In this document: positions 1-9,947 of the stretch, piece by piece
How positions within the stretch are numbered: the first letter of the stretch is position 1
How the letters are laid out: every line of letters begins with the position of its first letter
From: Paraburkholderia phenazinium
GTDB lineage: Bacteria > Pseudomonadota > Gammaproteobacteria > Burkholderiales > Burkholderiaceae
Assembly (NCBI RefSeq): GCF_900141745.1
Contig: NZ_FSRM01000001.1
Location: forward strand, 1,612,001 to 1,676,000
DNA: 64,000 nt
Direction of reading: 5' to 3'
Notes under the pieces: model-generated
What the model was told of the DNA's origin: nothing
The model's database searches: none
The model's input: the letters and a program-made list of their open reading frames with translations, nothing else
Made by a program: the position numbers and the translations under genes

Positions 1-315
1 GTACGCGAGGGCCAGATAGTCCGCCTCAAGCTCGATGCATTTCCGTATGCCCGCTTCGGCAGTTACGAGGCTCGCATCGATTCAATCTCCCGCACGACGG
101 TGCATTCAACCATGTCGCCGACCGGTGCATCTGAAGCGAGTGCGCCGGACGGCGACTACATGGCGTGGGCCACCCTCGCCGGCAACCAGTTCGAATTCGG
201 CCGGCAACGTTTCGACATTCTTCCGGGCATGACTGGCACAGCAAGCATCGTCGTCGAACGCCGGACGATCGCCGAGTGGGTACTCGAGCCGCTTTTCCGC
301 ATTCTGCGAGGCTAA
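1..315 (+). CDS. HlyD-family periplasmic adaptor, C-terminal end (partial)
   Basis: The reading frame is open from the first base to the TAA at 313-315, so only the last ~104 residues are seen. The residues read VREGQIVRLKLDAFPYARFG and later PGMTGTASIVVERRTIAEWV, which is the beta-barrel/membrane-proximal end of membrane fusion proteins of type I exporters (a loop with 'G..V.lk.dafPy..fG', then 'l.pGM.g.a.I...rr...e.ll.P'). It ends with the hydrophobic helix EPLFRILRG typical of HlyD-like adaptors. It would link the inner-membrane ABC protein encoded 1 nt downstream to the TolC-like protein after it. The N-terminal part, including the membrane anchor, lies outside the window. Confidence 0.82.
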   Translation, partial: VREGQIVRLKLDAFPYARFGSYEARIDSISRTTVHSTMSPTGASEASAPDGDYMAWATLAGNQFEFGRQRFDILPGMTGTASIVVERRTIAEWVLEPLFRILRG

Positions 316-316
316 G

Positions 317-2449
317 GTGCGCGCAATCTATCAAAACGAGGTGGCCGAATGCGGCTACGCCTGTCTCGCGATGGTGTTATCGCATTTTGGTCGCGCAACC
401 GAAGTTCGCGAGTTGCAAGCGCATAGGCCCATCTCCGCCAACGGGCTGACGTTGATGGACCTATACGATGTGGCGACCGAGTTCGGTCTGGCGGTGCAGC
501 CGTACCAGTTCGACGCCTCCCACCTGACAGAGATCAAGCGGGGGGCAATCCTTCACTTTGGCGGGGCCCACTTTGTCGTCTTCGAAAAGCTGGGACGTGG
601 TTATGTGCAGGTGATCGATCCGGCGAGCGGCCGGCGTCGCGTGTCGATGCAAACCTTCGTCAACAACGTTTCCGGCTACATGCTGGAATGCTCGCCGACC
701 CCGGCCCTGCCGCGGCTGCGCGAACGGTCGCGCGTTCCGGCAGCGCTCGAGCGGGTGCGCTTGCTGAACCCGCAATTGCGGGCGCAGATCCTGAAGGTGA
801 TGTTCATCGCGCTCGGCAGTCAGAGCGCGATCCTGGCCATGCCCTATCTGGGCAACCTCGTGCTCGACAACGTCGTCGCCGCAGATAACCTAAATCTCCT
901 GAATGTGCTCATCGTCACGTTCAGCGTGATTTTTATGGTGGGCGCCTTGAGTCAGTACACCCAGGGTTACCTGGTTGAACTGGCGCACGGACTTGTGCAG
1001 ATGAACATGGCCGAAGGTCTGATGGCGCATCTTTTGCGTAATCCGCTTTCTTACTTTGAAAAGCGGCACGTTGGGGATCTTTTCGCGCGCATCAAGGCAC
1101 AGGACGAAATCAGCGCTTTCTGTACGCGAACATTCATCTCGCTGGGCATCGATATAGCCGTTGGCATGCTCGCGCTTGCATTGATGCTGATACAAAGCCG
1201 GCTGCTGACCGCGATCGCCGTCGGGCTTTTCCTGCTTTATGCCGCGATTTCTCTCTTGCTCTTTTCCCGCATGCGCGACACGCATGCGCTCGTGCTCGAA
1301 GAAACGGCGCGCTGCGATGACACGATCTTCGAGACCATACGGGCCGCCTCGCTCATCAAGCTATCGCAAGGCGAAGTGCGACGCACGGCCATGTTCATGG
1401 CGAAGTACCGCGCGTTTATTGCAGCAACGGTCCACAGCAGCCGGCTCTCCAGCGTACGCGATGCGATCCTTAAGCTCGTTAGCTATGTGGAAACGCTGGC
1501 TATTACGTGGTTTGCCGCACGGCTCATGCTGGGTGGTGTCATATCGGTAGGCGTTTTTTATTCTTTCCTGATTTACAAGTCGTTGCTCTCGGAGCGATTT
1601 GCACGCTCGATCAATGCGGCGTTTGAATATTTCATGCTCAGCGTGCCAGTGTCGCGGGTTGGCGATATCGTCGACTGCGAACCGGAGCGCTATACGCCCG
1701 CGAGCGATACGCTTAAAACGGTAGAGGTTCAGACCTTCCAGCAGATCGACGTGCGAGACGTCACGTTCCGCTATGGCATATCGGATCAGCCGGTGCTGAT
1801 GCGTGCGAACATCACGATTCGCAAGGGCGACAAGATCGTCATTACCGGGCCGTCGGGCAGCGGCAAGTCCACGCTGTTCAAGTTGCTTGCCGCCGCTGAG
1901 CCGATTCAGGAGGGCGAGATCACGCTGAACGGCATTGCGTGGCCAAATCTCACGGTCGACGAGATTCGCCGGCATGCGGTGCACATGCGTCAAGGCGACC
2001 TCATCCTGCACGGTTCGATTGCAGACAATATTTCACTCTTCGCTGGCAGCGCGGATGAGGCGCGCATTCACGCGCTGCTTGACGAAGTTGGGCTACTCGC
2101 CGACGTCATGCGATTGCCGATGCGCACGCGGACCATCGTCAGCGACACTATTGCAAATATCTCTGCCGGTCAGCGGCAACGTCTTTTGTTGGCACGCGCG
2201 CTATATCAACAGCGCGAACTGTTACTGCTTGACGAACCGACCTCAAATCTCGACCCGGCGTCTGTACAGCGGGTTGTCGCGCTTTTGCAGCGGCTCAACC
2301 GGACCGTGGTCGTTATCACCCATGACATGTCGTTGGCAGCGGCTTTCGACACATGCTACCGGCTGGTCGATGGCGAACTGCTGCGTGAAATACGCCAGCC
2401 GGAGACGTACCGAGGCGTGCTGAACGATCACGTGGCAGACCATGAATAG
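317..2449 (+). CDS. Peptidase-C39 ABC transporter (bacteriocin/double-glycine peptide exporter)
   Basis: 710 residues, GTG start one base after the adaptor's stop. Three domains are visible. Residues ~1-130 are a C39 cysteine protease: the catalytic Cys lies in ECGYACLAMVL and the His in LHFGGAHFVVF, followed by VIDPASG. Residues ~160-430 are a six-helix ABC exporter membrane domain. The C-terminal nucleotide-binding domain has Walker A GPSGSGKST, signature ISAGQRQR and Walker B LLLLDEPTSNLD. In this family the C39 domain cuts leader peptides after Gly-Gly and the same protein exports the product. Adaptor, ABC protein and outer-membrane protein form one operon, so this is a complete type I secretion apparatus. 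No substrate gene with a GG leader is evident inside the window; it may lie upstream of base 1. Confidence 0.9.
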   Translation: MRAIYQNEVAECGYACLAMVLSHFGRATEVRELQAHRPISANGLTLMDLYDVATEFGLAVQPYQFDASHLTEIKRGAILHFGGAHFVVFEKLGRGYVQVIDPASGRRRVSMQTFVNNVSGYMLECSPTPALPRLRERSRVPAALERVRLLNPQLRAQILKVMFIALGSQSAILAMPYLGNLVLDNVVAADNLNLLNVLIVTFSVIFMVGALSQYTQGYLVELAHGLVQMNMAEGLMAHLLRNPLSYFEKRHVGDLFARIKAQDEISAFCTRTFISLGIDIAVGMLALALMLIQSRLLTAIAVGLFLLYAAISLLLFSRMRDTHALVLEETARCDDTIFETIRAASLIKLSQGEVRRTAMFMAKYRAFIAATVHSSRLSSVRDAILKLVSYVETLAITWFAARLMLGGVISVGVFYSFLIYKSLLSERFARSINAAFEYFMLSVPVSRVGDIVDCEPERYTPASDTLKTVEVQTFQQIDVRDVTFRYGISDQPVLMRANITIRKGDKIVITGPSGSGKSTLFKLLAAAEPIQEGEITLNGIAWPNLTVDEIRRHAVHMRQGDLILHGSIADNISLFAGSADEARIHALLDEVGLLADVMRLPMRTRTIVSDTIANISAGQRQRLLLARALYQQRELLLLDEPTSNLDPASVQRVVALLQRLNRTVVVITHDMSLAAAFDTCYRLVDGELLREIRQPETYRGVLNDHVADHE

Positions 2450-3788
2450 GCGGACGTTGTTGGCGGCGTCGATTGCCGCCATGGCAGCATTGTTGGGGCA
2501 TGTTAGCCCCGCTTGCGCGGTCGACCTGTTGTCGGTCGTCGAACAGGCTAGCGACCATGACGCGGACCTTGCCGCGATGCGTGCGGCTTCAAGAGCCGCG
2601 CAGCAGGCGGTGCCCAAGGCGCGGGCCGGTTTGCTGCCGCAGGTGGGCGGCGGTTGGGGGCGTGCCTATAACAGCACGGCAATCGACGGCTTGCCTCGCA
2701 CCGCTTACTGGCAGAACGGCTGGACCGTCAGCTTGACGCAGCCAATCTTCGACTGGAGCCGCTGGACCACCTACCGGCAGGCCAGTTTTGTCGAAGCGCG
2801 CGGCGTAGTTGAAGTTGCGCGTGCGCAGCAAGTGCTGATTTTGCGAGCCGCGCGTGCGTATTTCGACGAACTGGCAGCAGAAGACGAAGTTGCCAGAGCG
2901 GTTGACTATAACGCGGCGCTCGACGCACATATGCATCAGCTGCAGCGCAGGCAGTCAGCGGGGGAGGCGACGGTGATCGACCTGCAGGAGGCGGAGGCCG
3001 GGATGGAGCAGGCACAACTGCAACTGGCGGATGCGCGTAACGATTTGCTGTTAAAGCGTATCGCTATTGAGCAACTCACTGGGCAACCGTTTTCGGCACT
3101 ATCGCGACTGTCGGACGAAGCAAGATTGCCGCGTCTGGAGCCGGACAACGGCGAAGCATGGGCCGCGCAAGCGGAAGCGCACGATTACGCAGTGCAACTC
3201 AAGCAGATTGATCGTCGGATTGCCGAACTCGATGTAGAGAAGGCGCGTGCCGCCTATTATCCGACGGTTAATCTCACTGCTACGCATTCTCCAGCCGGGG
3301 CCGCGGCCGGCTACAGCGGACCAACCACGACTTCCACGGCGATGCTCTCGATCTCCATTCCGATCTTCGAGGGCGGCGAGACGGAAGCGAAGCTCGATGA
3401 ATCGGCAGCGCTTGAGGATAAGGCACAAAACGAACTGCTGTCGGCGACCCGTCAGGCGGGCGGGACCGCGCGCGAGAACTGCGCGCGATTTCTCGCGGGC
3501 GCGGCTCGGATCGAATCGCTGTCGCGACTCTTGCAGACATCTCGCGCCGCTGTTGCTGCTACGCAAATGGGTTATAGGGTGGGGAGCCGGACGAGTTCCG
3601 ATGTGCTGCGGACCGTTGACGTTTTCTATGCGACCCGCCGCGATCTGATTCACGCGCGCTACGACATCCTGCTGGCGCTGTTGCAGTTGAAGGACGTGAC
3701 CGCTTCGCTGACAACAGACGAAGTGGCGCAGGTGAACTCGCTCTTATTGCCGGCTGACGTGCCGCAAGCTTCGCCGAGCGTACGTTGA
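2442..3788 (+). CDS. TolC-family outer-membrane efflux protein
   Basis: 448 residues; the ATG overlaps the ABC gene by 8 nt, implying translational coupling. It begins with a signal peptide (MNRRTLL, hydrophobic alanine stretch, cleavage after PACA). Two OEP repeats follow, with the characteristic long helices (EVARAQQVLILRAARAYFDELAAEDE and a matching C-terminal copy near RTSSDVLRTVDVFYATRRD). It would form the trimeric outer-membrane duct for the C39 transporter. The length and tandem OEP architecture fit TolC/CvaC-exporter partners. Nothing looks damaged. Substrate specificity cannot be read from this gene. Confidence 0.9.
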   Translation: MNRRTLLAASIAAMAALLGHVSPACAVDLLSVVEQASDHDADLAAMRAASRAAQQAVPKARAGLLPQVGGGWGRAYNSTAIDGLPRTAYWQNGWTVSLTQPIFDWSRWTTYRQASFVEARGVVEVARAQQVLILRAARAYFDELAAEDEVARAVDYNAALDAHMHQLQRRQSAGEATVIDLQEAEAGMEQAQLQLADARNDLLLKRIAIEQLTGQPFSALSRLSDEARLPRLEPDNGEAWAAQAEAHDYAVQLKQIDRRIAELDVEKARAAYYPTVNLTATHSPAGAAAGYSGPTTTSTAMLSISIPIFEGGETEAKLDESAALEDKAQNELLSATRQAGGTARENCARFLAGAARIESLSRLLQTSRAAVAATQMGYRVGSRTSSDVLRTVDVFYATRRDLIHARYDILLALLQLKDVTASLTTDEVAQVNSLLLPADVPQASPSVR

Positions 3789-3801
3789 TTGTGCGCAAAA
3801 C

Positions 3802-3837
3802 GAAAAAACCCGCGAAAGCCAAGGCTGTTCGCGGGTT
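3802..3837 (-). terminator. Rho-independent terminator downstream of ssrA
   Basis: A 10-bp perfect stem (AACCCGCGAA at 3807-3816 with TTCGCGGGTT at 3828-3837) is followed on the minus strand by a T run (complement of 3803-3808). Orientation and position fit termination of tmRNA transcription. There is no T run on the plus side, so it is probably not the exporter operon's own terminator. Confidence 0.8.
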
Positions 3838-3870
3838 GTTCGTACGGCTTGATGCTTGATACAGGTGTTC

Positions 3871-4240
3871 TGGTGGAGGCGGCGGGAATCGAACCCGCGT
3901 CCAGAAGCACTCTACGACCAGTTCTACATACTTAGTTCTGTCATTTGATTTAACCGCAGCGACGCGGACGAACACGCTGCACTACGGCGATTCACTAGAT
4001 TTTCGACCCGGACGTCGTGACACCGCCAAGGCTTAACTGACGTATATGACCTCTGTCGGTATTGCTACCGGTCTTGCGACTCTAGCCCGTCAGTGAACTA
4101 GGCAGAGGACGGCGGCCCTTAGGCTGCCAGTGCGAACGTATCGTCGTTTGCAGTTACGTTTTTCCCATTGATTAACGAGGTGACGGGTCCTCGGTATGCC
4201 CTAGCCGCTTCGCAACCCCTGTCGAAACCAGGTCGCCCCC
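3871..4240 (-). ncRNA. ssrA: tmRNA (transfer-messenger RNA)
   Basis: On the minus strand the 5' end reads GGGGGCGACCTGGTTTCGAC and the 3' end has the T-arm GGTTCGATTCCCGCC plus the acceptor ending CCACCA, so the two ends pair as the tRNA-like domain. The internal reading frame encodes the tag ANDDTFALAA followed by a stop (about 4121-4152), the Burkholderia-type tag for SmpB-dependent rescue of stalled ribosomes. The total length of about 370 nt is normal. The 3' half is a common integration target for genomic islands, which is of interest because an accessory-looking export operon lies directly beyond it. Confidence 0.95.
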
Positions 4241-4342
4241 GCGGTTTGTTGCCCCAAAATTGCTGGGCCAAAGTAGATTTTACAATAGAATGACAGCCCT
4301 GTCCCGACTGTCTTTGGATCGGACAATGTTCCGGCGCCTTGG

Positions 4343-5056
4343 TCAGCTGATCTCTCGCAGCAGTTTTTGCAGTTCTGCCGTCGACCGGACCACGTGTTGG
4401 GCATGCCATTGGGTCGGAGGAATGTCGTTACCGCAGTAGCCGTATGCAGCCGCCACGGTCACCATACCTGCTGCGAAGCCCGCCTGGACGTCACGCAAGT
4501 CGTCGCCCACGTAGACGATCCGCTCCGGCGCGAGATCCAGTTCGCGCGCCGCGTGCAGCAACGGCGCTGGATGCGGTTTCGAGTGCGGCGTCGTATCGCC
4601 GCTCACCACGCATCCCGCACGCAGATCGAGTCCCAGCAACGCCACCAGCGGCTCCGTCAGGCGCGCAACCTTATTCGTCACGATGCCCCAGCGCACGCCG
4701 CGTGCATCCAGTTCGTCGAGCACGGCGTCGATGCCCTGGAAGAGTGTCGTTTCGATGCAAAGGTCAGCCTCATAGTTGGCGAGAAATTCGTCGCGCATTG
4801 CCGCGTAATCGGGATGCTCCGGCCCTATGCCAAAAGCGCCGCCAATCAGCCCGCGCGCACCGGCCGACGCCAGCGGGCGCAGGTCGTCGAGCGGCACCAT
4901 CTCGAGGCCGCGTTCGTGGCGCATCTTGTTGACGGCGGCGGCCAGATCGGGCGCTGTGTCGGCGAGTGTGCCGTCGAGGTCGAACAGGACCGCCTGGCAA
5001 AGGCCGATGGAGGCGTCTTCGTCTTCGCGTTGCGGCAGAGGAGTGGGGTCGCTCAT
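4343..5056 (-). CDS. gph: Phosphoglycolate phosphatase (HAD-IA hydrolase)
   Basis: 237 residues. The HAD motif I is LFDLDGTLADTAPDL (nucleophile Asp and acid/base Asp), motif II is IVTNK, motif III has the Lys in SKPHPAPLL, and motif IV is VGDDLRDVQAG. A four-helix cap between motifs I and II matches the GPH subclass, which dephosphorylates 2-phosphoglycolate from DNA repair. It lies 27 nt downstream of ubiG on the same strand, the standard ubiG-gph pairing of Burkholderia and relatives. A role in recycling MurNAc-phosphate has been assigned to some homologues (MupP), so the substrate is inferred. Confidence 0.88.
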   Translation of the reverse strand: MSDPTPLPQREDEDASIGLCQAVLFDLDGTLADTAPDLAAAVNKMRHERGLEMVPLDDLRPLASAGARGLIGGAFGIGPEHPDYAAMRDEFLANYEADLCIETTLFQGIDAVLDELDARGVRWGIVTNKVARLTEPLVALLGLDLRAGCVVSGDTTPHSKPHPAPLLHAARELDLAPERIVYVGDDLRDVQAGFAAGMVTVAAAYGYCGNDIPPTQWHAQHVVRSTAELQKLLREIS

Positions 5057-5083
5057 GGATGCGTTCGTTGGAGTCGTTGCGCG

Positions 5084-5782
5084 TCAGGCGTCGCGGCGGC
5101 AGGCGAGCATATAGTTGATGCTCGTGTCGTCCGACAGCGCGAAATGCTTGCTGAGCGGGTTATATACGATGCCTTTGATGTCCGCGGTGTGCAGGTCCGC
5201 GGCGCGGACAAAGCCCGCCAGTTCCGACGGTCGGATGAAGCGCGCGTAGTCGTGAGTGCCCTTGGGTAGCATCCGCGCAATGTATTCCGCGCCGATCACC
5301 GCAAACAGGTAGGACTTCACGTTCCGGTTGAGCGTCGAGAAGAACACCCAGCCGCCCGGTTTCACGAGCGTCTTGCAGGCAGCAACGATGGCCGCTGGTT
5401 CGGGTACGTGCTCGAGCATTTCCATGCAGGTCACGACGTCGTAGGTGCCGGGCTCGCGGGCCGCCAGGGCCTCGGCGGCGATTTCTTCGTAATCGACGGT
5501 TACACCGCTTTCAAGGCTGTGAAGATCTGCGACCCCGAGCGCCTGACTCGCGAGGTCGATTCCCTTCACGTGGGCACCCAATCCAGCCATCGATTCCGAC
5601 AGAATGCCGCCGCCGCAACCGATATCGAGTACCCGCTTGCCGGCAAGGCTTACATGGGTGTTGATCCAGCTCAGCCGGACCGGATTCAATTCGTGCAGCG
5701 GTTTGAATTCGGCGTTCGGGTCCCACCAGCGATGTGCGAGATCGCTGAATTTCTGAAGTTCGTGGGGATCGGCATTGGTCAT
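5084..5782 (-). CDS. ubiG: Ubiquinone biosynthesis O-methyltransferase
   Basis: 232 residues. It is a class I SAM methyltransferase with motif [16 protein letters not shown], the family hallmark [19 protein letters not shown] near the N-terminus, and [12 protein letters not shown] in the catalytic region. UbiG performs both O-methylations of the quinone ring. The C-terminal part [23 protein letters not shown] is typical of the family. The start ATG at 5782 gives the conserved N-terminus [20 protein letters not shown]. It is the upstream gene of the ubiG-gph pair. Confidence 0.95.
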   Translation of the reverse strand: MTNADPHELQKFSDLAHRWWDPNAEFKPLHELNPVRLSWINTHVSLAGKRVLDIGCGGGILSESMAGLGAHVKGIDLASQALGVADLHSLESGVTVDYEEIAAEALAAREPGTYDVVTCMEMLEHVPEPAAIVAACKTLVKPGGWVFFSTLNRNVKSYLFAVIGAEYIARMLPKGTHDYARFIRPSELAGFVRAADLHTADIKGIVYNPLSKHFALSDDTSINYMLACRRDA

Positions 5783-5956
5783 GGCGGATACGGGCCTTGA
5801 TGAGAGCGGGTGGGCGGGTGTCGACGATAAAGCCTGAGTATATAGGCCGAGGCACAGGGCGGCAAAATGCCCGGGCAGGTCGGCCGCTCGACGCTGACCT
5901 GAGACCGAATCTGCCGTAGCCAGCGCAGATTCGACGCCTCAGACGCGCTTGGGCAT

Positions 5957-5984
5957 AAAAAAAGCCCCGCCGAAGCGGGGCTTT
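5957..5984 (-). terminator. Rho-independent terminator of ompA
   Basis: AAAGCCCCGC / GCGGGGCTTT stem (5961-5970 with 5975-5984), with a T run on the minus strand from 5957-5963. It lies about 20 nt past the ompA stop codon. Confidence 0.88.
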
Positions 5985-6005
5985 GATACTGCGGTAATTT
6001 GGAGC

Positions 6006-6653
6006 TTACTGCTTCGAAGTACCCACAACTTCGACTTCCACGCGACGATCCGGTGCGAGGCAGGCGATGAGAGCCTTGCGGTTCTTCTGGTTGCAGCCGG
6101 TCGTAACCGGGTTGCGCTTGCCCTTGCCTTCCGTATAGATACGGTTGGCTTCGATGCCCTTGCTGACCAGGTATGCCTTGACAGCTTGAGCACGACGCAG
6201 CGACAGACGGTCGTTGTACTTGTCCGAACCGATACGGTCCGTGTAACCCGTTGCAACCACGACTTCGAGGTTCAGGCCACCGATCTTCGATGCGAGATCA
6301 TCCAGCTTTTCCTTGCCGCCCGGCTTCAGGATAGCCTTGTCAAAGTCGAACAAAGCGTCAGCTTGGTACGTAATCTTCTGGCTCGAGATAACCGGAGCCG
6401 GTGCCGGCGGTGCCGGCGGGGTCGGTGCCTGAGCAACCAGCGCGCCATCGCACTTTGCGTTAGCGGTTGCCGGCGTCCAGAATGCATCGCGCCAGCAGAG
6501 TTCGTTCGTGCCGTTCATCCACACGTACTCGCCCGTGCCGTTCACCCAGTTGTCGTTCGTAGCTTGTCGCGACGCCGGCACCGACTGTGCCATTGCGGAT
6601 GCAGCCACAACTGCGGTAGCTGCAATGAACGCGAGCTTTGAAAGTTTATTCAT
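6006..6653 (-). CDS. ompA: OmpA-family outer-membrane protein
   Basis: 215 residues. The signal peptide MNKLSKLAFIAATAVVAASAMA is followed by a short region with WVNGTGEYVWMNGTNELCWRD, then a proline-rich hinge (APTPPAPPAPAPV), then a C-terminal OmpA peptidoglycan-binding domain with FDFDKAILKPGGKEKLDDL, GYTDRIGSDKYNDRLSLRRAQAV and the closing DRRVEVEV. There is no eight-strand beta-barrel, so this is the short OmpA-like form common in Burkholderia, anchoring to peptidoglycan. Single gene with its own terminator, upstream of and divergent from gyrA. Confidence 0.9.
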   Translation of the reverse strand: MNKLSKLAFIAATAVVAASAMAQSVPASRQATNDNWVNGTGEYVWMNGTNELCWRDAFWTPATANAKCDGALVAQAPTPPAPPAPAPVISSQKITYQADALFDFDKAILKPGGKEKLDDLASKIGGLNLEVVVATGYTDRIGSDKYNDRLSLRRAQAVKAYLVSKGIEANRIYTEGKGKRNPVTTGCNQKNRKALIACLAPDRRVEVEVVGTSKQ

Positions 6654-7205
6654 ATTTCTCCTCTCGAAATTGAGATTACCGCAGGTTTACTGCGAGCTTG
6701 TTGACGATGACAAGTCATACATTGCTCGAAGTATAACATTGGTGCGGAACAAAAAACGCGCTGTGTAGACTTCGAGCAGTGTCTAACTCTTTGTGCGTTG
6801 GCATTTTGCCATATCGTTCCCTTCCCACGTAAAAAAATCTGCCCCCTTTCCATACCCCTGTCCGATTGTGGTGCGTCCGCAACAGGAGCTTTGGTGGAGA
6901 GCAGTCTGCCCCGCCAGTCATGCCTGCGAGCTGAATAGGGGCCAGCATAAATCGGACCTGCTCCTGCTTCGCGCCAGAAAGTTCCCTGATTTGTTAACGG
7001 ATTTGCGCCCCGAGTTGTTCCCGCCTCTGCCGGGCTTTTCTTTGGAGCCTCTCTAGCGCCCCTGGCGCACTCCCCACTAATAGGTATACGTGCCCCGGTC
7101 GGGGATGGATGCCTCGCGTGTTAGAATCGCGTGATGCGTTGCGTCTGCAGCGCCTACGCGAAGGCATGGTCCCGCCATCGTCTTCGCACGTAAAAGATAC
7201 GGATA
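6654..7205. other. Intergenic region between divergent ompA and gyrA
   Basis: 552 bp with no convincing gene. The ompA side carries an AG-rich Shine-Dalgarno (complement of TCTCCTCTC at about 6657-6665). Both promoters must lie here: the part near 6700-6860 is AT-richer and is the likely ompA promoter zone. Short ORFs in the segment have no recognisable content and no codon-usage signature. Confidence 0.6.
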
Positions 7206-9836
7206 ATGGATCAATTCGCCAAAGAGACTCTGCCAATCTCCCTAGAGGAGGAAATGCGCCGTTCGTATCTCGATTACGCGATGAGCGTGATTGTAGGGCG
7301 TGCGCTTCCCGATGTTCGCGATGGCCTGAAGCCGGTACACCGGCGTGTGCTGTACGCGATGCACGAGCTGAACAACGACTGGAACCGAGCTTACAAGAAG
7401 TCGGCGCGTATTGTCGGCGACGTGATCGGTAAATATCACCCGCACGGCGACACGGCTGTCTACGACACGATTGTCCGTATGGCGCAGGACTTCTCCCTGC
7501 GCTATATGCTGGTGGACGGTCAGGGCAATTTCGGTTCGGTCGACGGCGATAACGCCGCGGCGATGCGTTACACCGAAATCCGCATGTCCAAGATCGGCCA
7601 TGAGCTGCTCGCCGACATCGACAAGGAAACGGTCGATTTCACGCCGAACTACGACGGCAGCGAAAACGAGCCGGCCATCCTCCCGGCGCGCATCCCCAAT
7701 CTGCTGATCAATGGCTCGTCCGGGATCGCGGTGGGGATGGCAACCAATATCCCGCCGCACAACCTGAACGAGATTGTCGACGCCTGTCAGCATCTGCTGA
7801 AGAATCCGGAAGCGAGCATCGACGAACTGATCGAGATCGTCCCGGCGCCCGACTTCCCCACGGCCGGCATTATCTACGGCGTCGCCGGCGTGCGCGACGG
7901 CTATCACACCGGTCGTGGCCGCGTCGTGATGCGCGCGCTCACGCACTTCGAGGAAATCGACCGCGGCCAACGCATGTCGATCATCGTCGACGAGTTGCCG
8001 TACCAGGTGAACAAGCGCTCGCTGTTGGAGCGGATCGCCGAACTCGTCAACGAGAAGAAGCTGGAAGGCATCTCGGACATCCGCGACGAGTCGGACAAGA
8101 GCGGCATGCGGGTCGTGATCGAGCTGAAGCGCGGCGAAGTGCCCGAGGTCATCCTCAACAACCTGTATAAGGCGACCCAGCTTCAGGATACGTTCGGCAT
8201 GAACATGGTCGCGCTGGTCGACGGCCAGCCGAAGCTGCTGAACCTGAAGGAAATGTTGAGTTGCTTCCTGTCGCACCGGCGGGAAGTGCTGACGCGGCGC
8301 ACAGTATACGAACTGCGCAAGGCGCGCGAACGCGGTCACGTGCTGGAAGGCCTGGCTGTGGCGCTCGCCAACATCGACAATTTCATCGCAATCATCAAGG
8401 CGGCGCCGACTCCGCCGATCGCGAAGCAGGAATTGATGAACCGTCCGTGGGACTCGTCGCTGGTTCGCGAAATGTTGGCGCGCGCCGAGACGGAAAACGC
8501 TTCGGCTGGTGGTCGGGAAGCGTATCGTCCTGAAGGGCTGAACCCCGCGTTCGGCATGCAAGCAGACGGTCTCTACCGTCTGTCCGACACCCAGGCGCAG
8601 GAAATCTTGCAGATGCGTCTGCAACGCCTGACGGGTCTGGAGCAGGACAAGATCATCGGCGAGTACCGCGAAGTGATGGCCCAGATTGCCGACCTGCTCG
8701 ACATCCTGGCGCGTCCGGAGCGCATTACGGCGATCATCGTCGACGAACTCACCTCGATCAAGGCCGAATTCGGCGACGCCCGCCGTTCGAAGATCGAGCT
8801 GAACGCCACCGAGCTGAATACCGAAGACCTGATCACGCCGCAGGACATGGTCGTGACCATGTCGCATGCCGGTTATGTGAAATCGCAGCCGTTGTCGGAA
8901 TATCGCGCCCAGAAGCGCGGAGGTCGCGGCAAACAGGCGACTTCCATGAAGGAAGACGACTGGATCGACACGCTCTTCATTGCCAACACGCACGACCACA
9001 TCCTGTGCTTCTCGAACCGCGGCCGCGTCTACTGGGTCAAGGTCTACGAGGTGCCGCAGGGCTCGCGCAACTCGCGCGGCCGGCCGATCGTCAACATGTT
9101 CCCGCTGCAGGACGGCGAGAAGATCACGGTGGTGCTGCCGGTCAAGGAATTCTCGGCCGACAAATATGTGTTCATGGCCACCGCGTTAGGAACGGTAAAA
9201 AAGACGCCGCTAGAAGCCTTTAGTCGGCCGCTGCGCAAGGGTATTATTGCGGTCGGTCTCGACGATGGTGATTATCTGATCGGCGCCGCTATCACCGACG
9301 GTCAGCATGACGTCATGCTGTTCTCGGATTCGGGCAAGGCAGTGCGCTTCGACGAGAACGACGTGCGCCCGATGGGACGGGAAGCGCGTGGCGTTCGCGG
9401 CATGCAGCTTGACGATGGGCAGCAGGTGATTGCGCTGCTGGTCGCGGGCGACGAGCAGCAGTCAGTGCTCACTGCCACGGAAAACGGCTTCGGCAAACGT
9501 ACACCGATCTCCGAGTACACCCGCCACGGGCGTGGTACGAAGGGGATGATCGCGATCCAGACGTCGGAACGCAATGGCAAGGTGGTGGCGGCGACGCTGG
9601 TGGATTCCGAAGCCCAGATCATGCTGATTACCAATACGGGCGTGCTGATCCGCACGCGCGTGTCGGAAATCCGTGAAATGGGCCGCGCAACCCAAGGTGT
9701 TACACTCATCAGTCTTGATGAAGGAACGAAGCTTTCCGGTTTGCAGCAGGTTGCTGAGGCCGAAGCTGATGTGGAAGGTGACGCCGAAGGTCCCGCTGAC
9801 GGTGACGAAGGCGGTGAAGAGGGCGGAGCAGCCTGA
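7206..9836 (+). CDS. gyrA: DNA gyrase subunit A
   Basis: 876 residues, near the usual length. The N-terminus carries [19 protein letters not shown] and the catalytic Tyr region [14 protein letters not shown]. The quinolone-determining region reads [10 protein letters not shown]: Thr occurs where E. coli has Ser83 and Asp87 is retained, the common wild-type Burkholderia state. The C-terminal beta-pinwheel has a GyrA-box-like QKRGGRGKQ. The tail is strongly acidic ([22 protein letters not shown]). GyrA cuts and reseals DNA during negative supercoiling with GyrB. It precedes the serC-ihfB block, as in other Burkholderiales. Confidence 0.98.
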   Translation: MDQFAKETLPISLEEEMRRSYLDYAMSVIVGRALPDVRDGLKPVHRRVLYAMHELNNDWNRAYKKSARIVGDVIGKYHPHGDTAVYDTIVRMAQDFSLRYMLVDGQGNFGSVDGDNAAAMRYTEIRMSKIGHELLADIDKETVDFTPNYDGSENEPAILPARIPNLLINGSSGIAVGMATNIPPHNLNEIVDACQHLLKNPEASIDELIEIVPAPDFPTAGIIYGVAGVRDGYHTGRGRVVMRALTHFEEIDRGQRMSIIVDELPYQVNKRSLLERIAELVNEKKLEGISDIRDESDKSGMRVVIELKRGEVPEVILNNLYKATQLQDTFGMNMVALVDGQPKLLNLKEMLSCFLSHRREVLTRRTVYELRKARERGHVLEGLAVALANIDNFIAIIKAAPTPPIAKQELMNRPWDSSLVREMLARAETENASAGGREAYRPEGLNPAFGMQADGLYRLSDTQAQEILQMRLQRLTGLEQDKIIGEYREVMAQIADLLDILARPERITAIIVDELTSIKAEFGDARRSKIELNATELNTEDLITPQDMVVTMSHAGYVKSQPLSEYRAQKRGGRGKQATSMKEDDWIDTLFIANTHDHILCFSNRGRVYWVKVYEVPQGSRNSRGRPIVNMFPLQDGEKITVVLPVKEFSADKYVFMATALGTVKKTPLEAFSRPLRKGIIAVGLDDGDYLIGAAITDGQHDVMLFSDSGKAVRFDENDVRPMGREARGVRGMQLDDGQQVIALLVAGDEQQSVLTATENGFGKRTPISEYTRHGRGTKGMIAIQTSERNGKVVAATLVDSEAQIMLITNTGVLIRTRVSEIREMGRATQGVTLISLDEGTKLSGLQQVAEAEADVEGDAEGPADGDEGGEEGGAA

Positions 9837-9947
9837 TTCGCACCGGCAATCATGTACAGGGTGAACGCTGCGGGGACGCAGACTGGCGCATCGGGCCGAT
9901 GCGCAGTCCACGCAGCATGCAGTTCGACTAATTTCTCTTAGGGAGTA

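Noticed and set aside
7242..8999. 585-aa ORF antisense to gyrA
   Set aside because: Shadow of high-GC codon bias on the opposite strand; composition is His/Arg/Asp-rich with no domain, and gyrA is certain.
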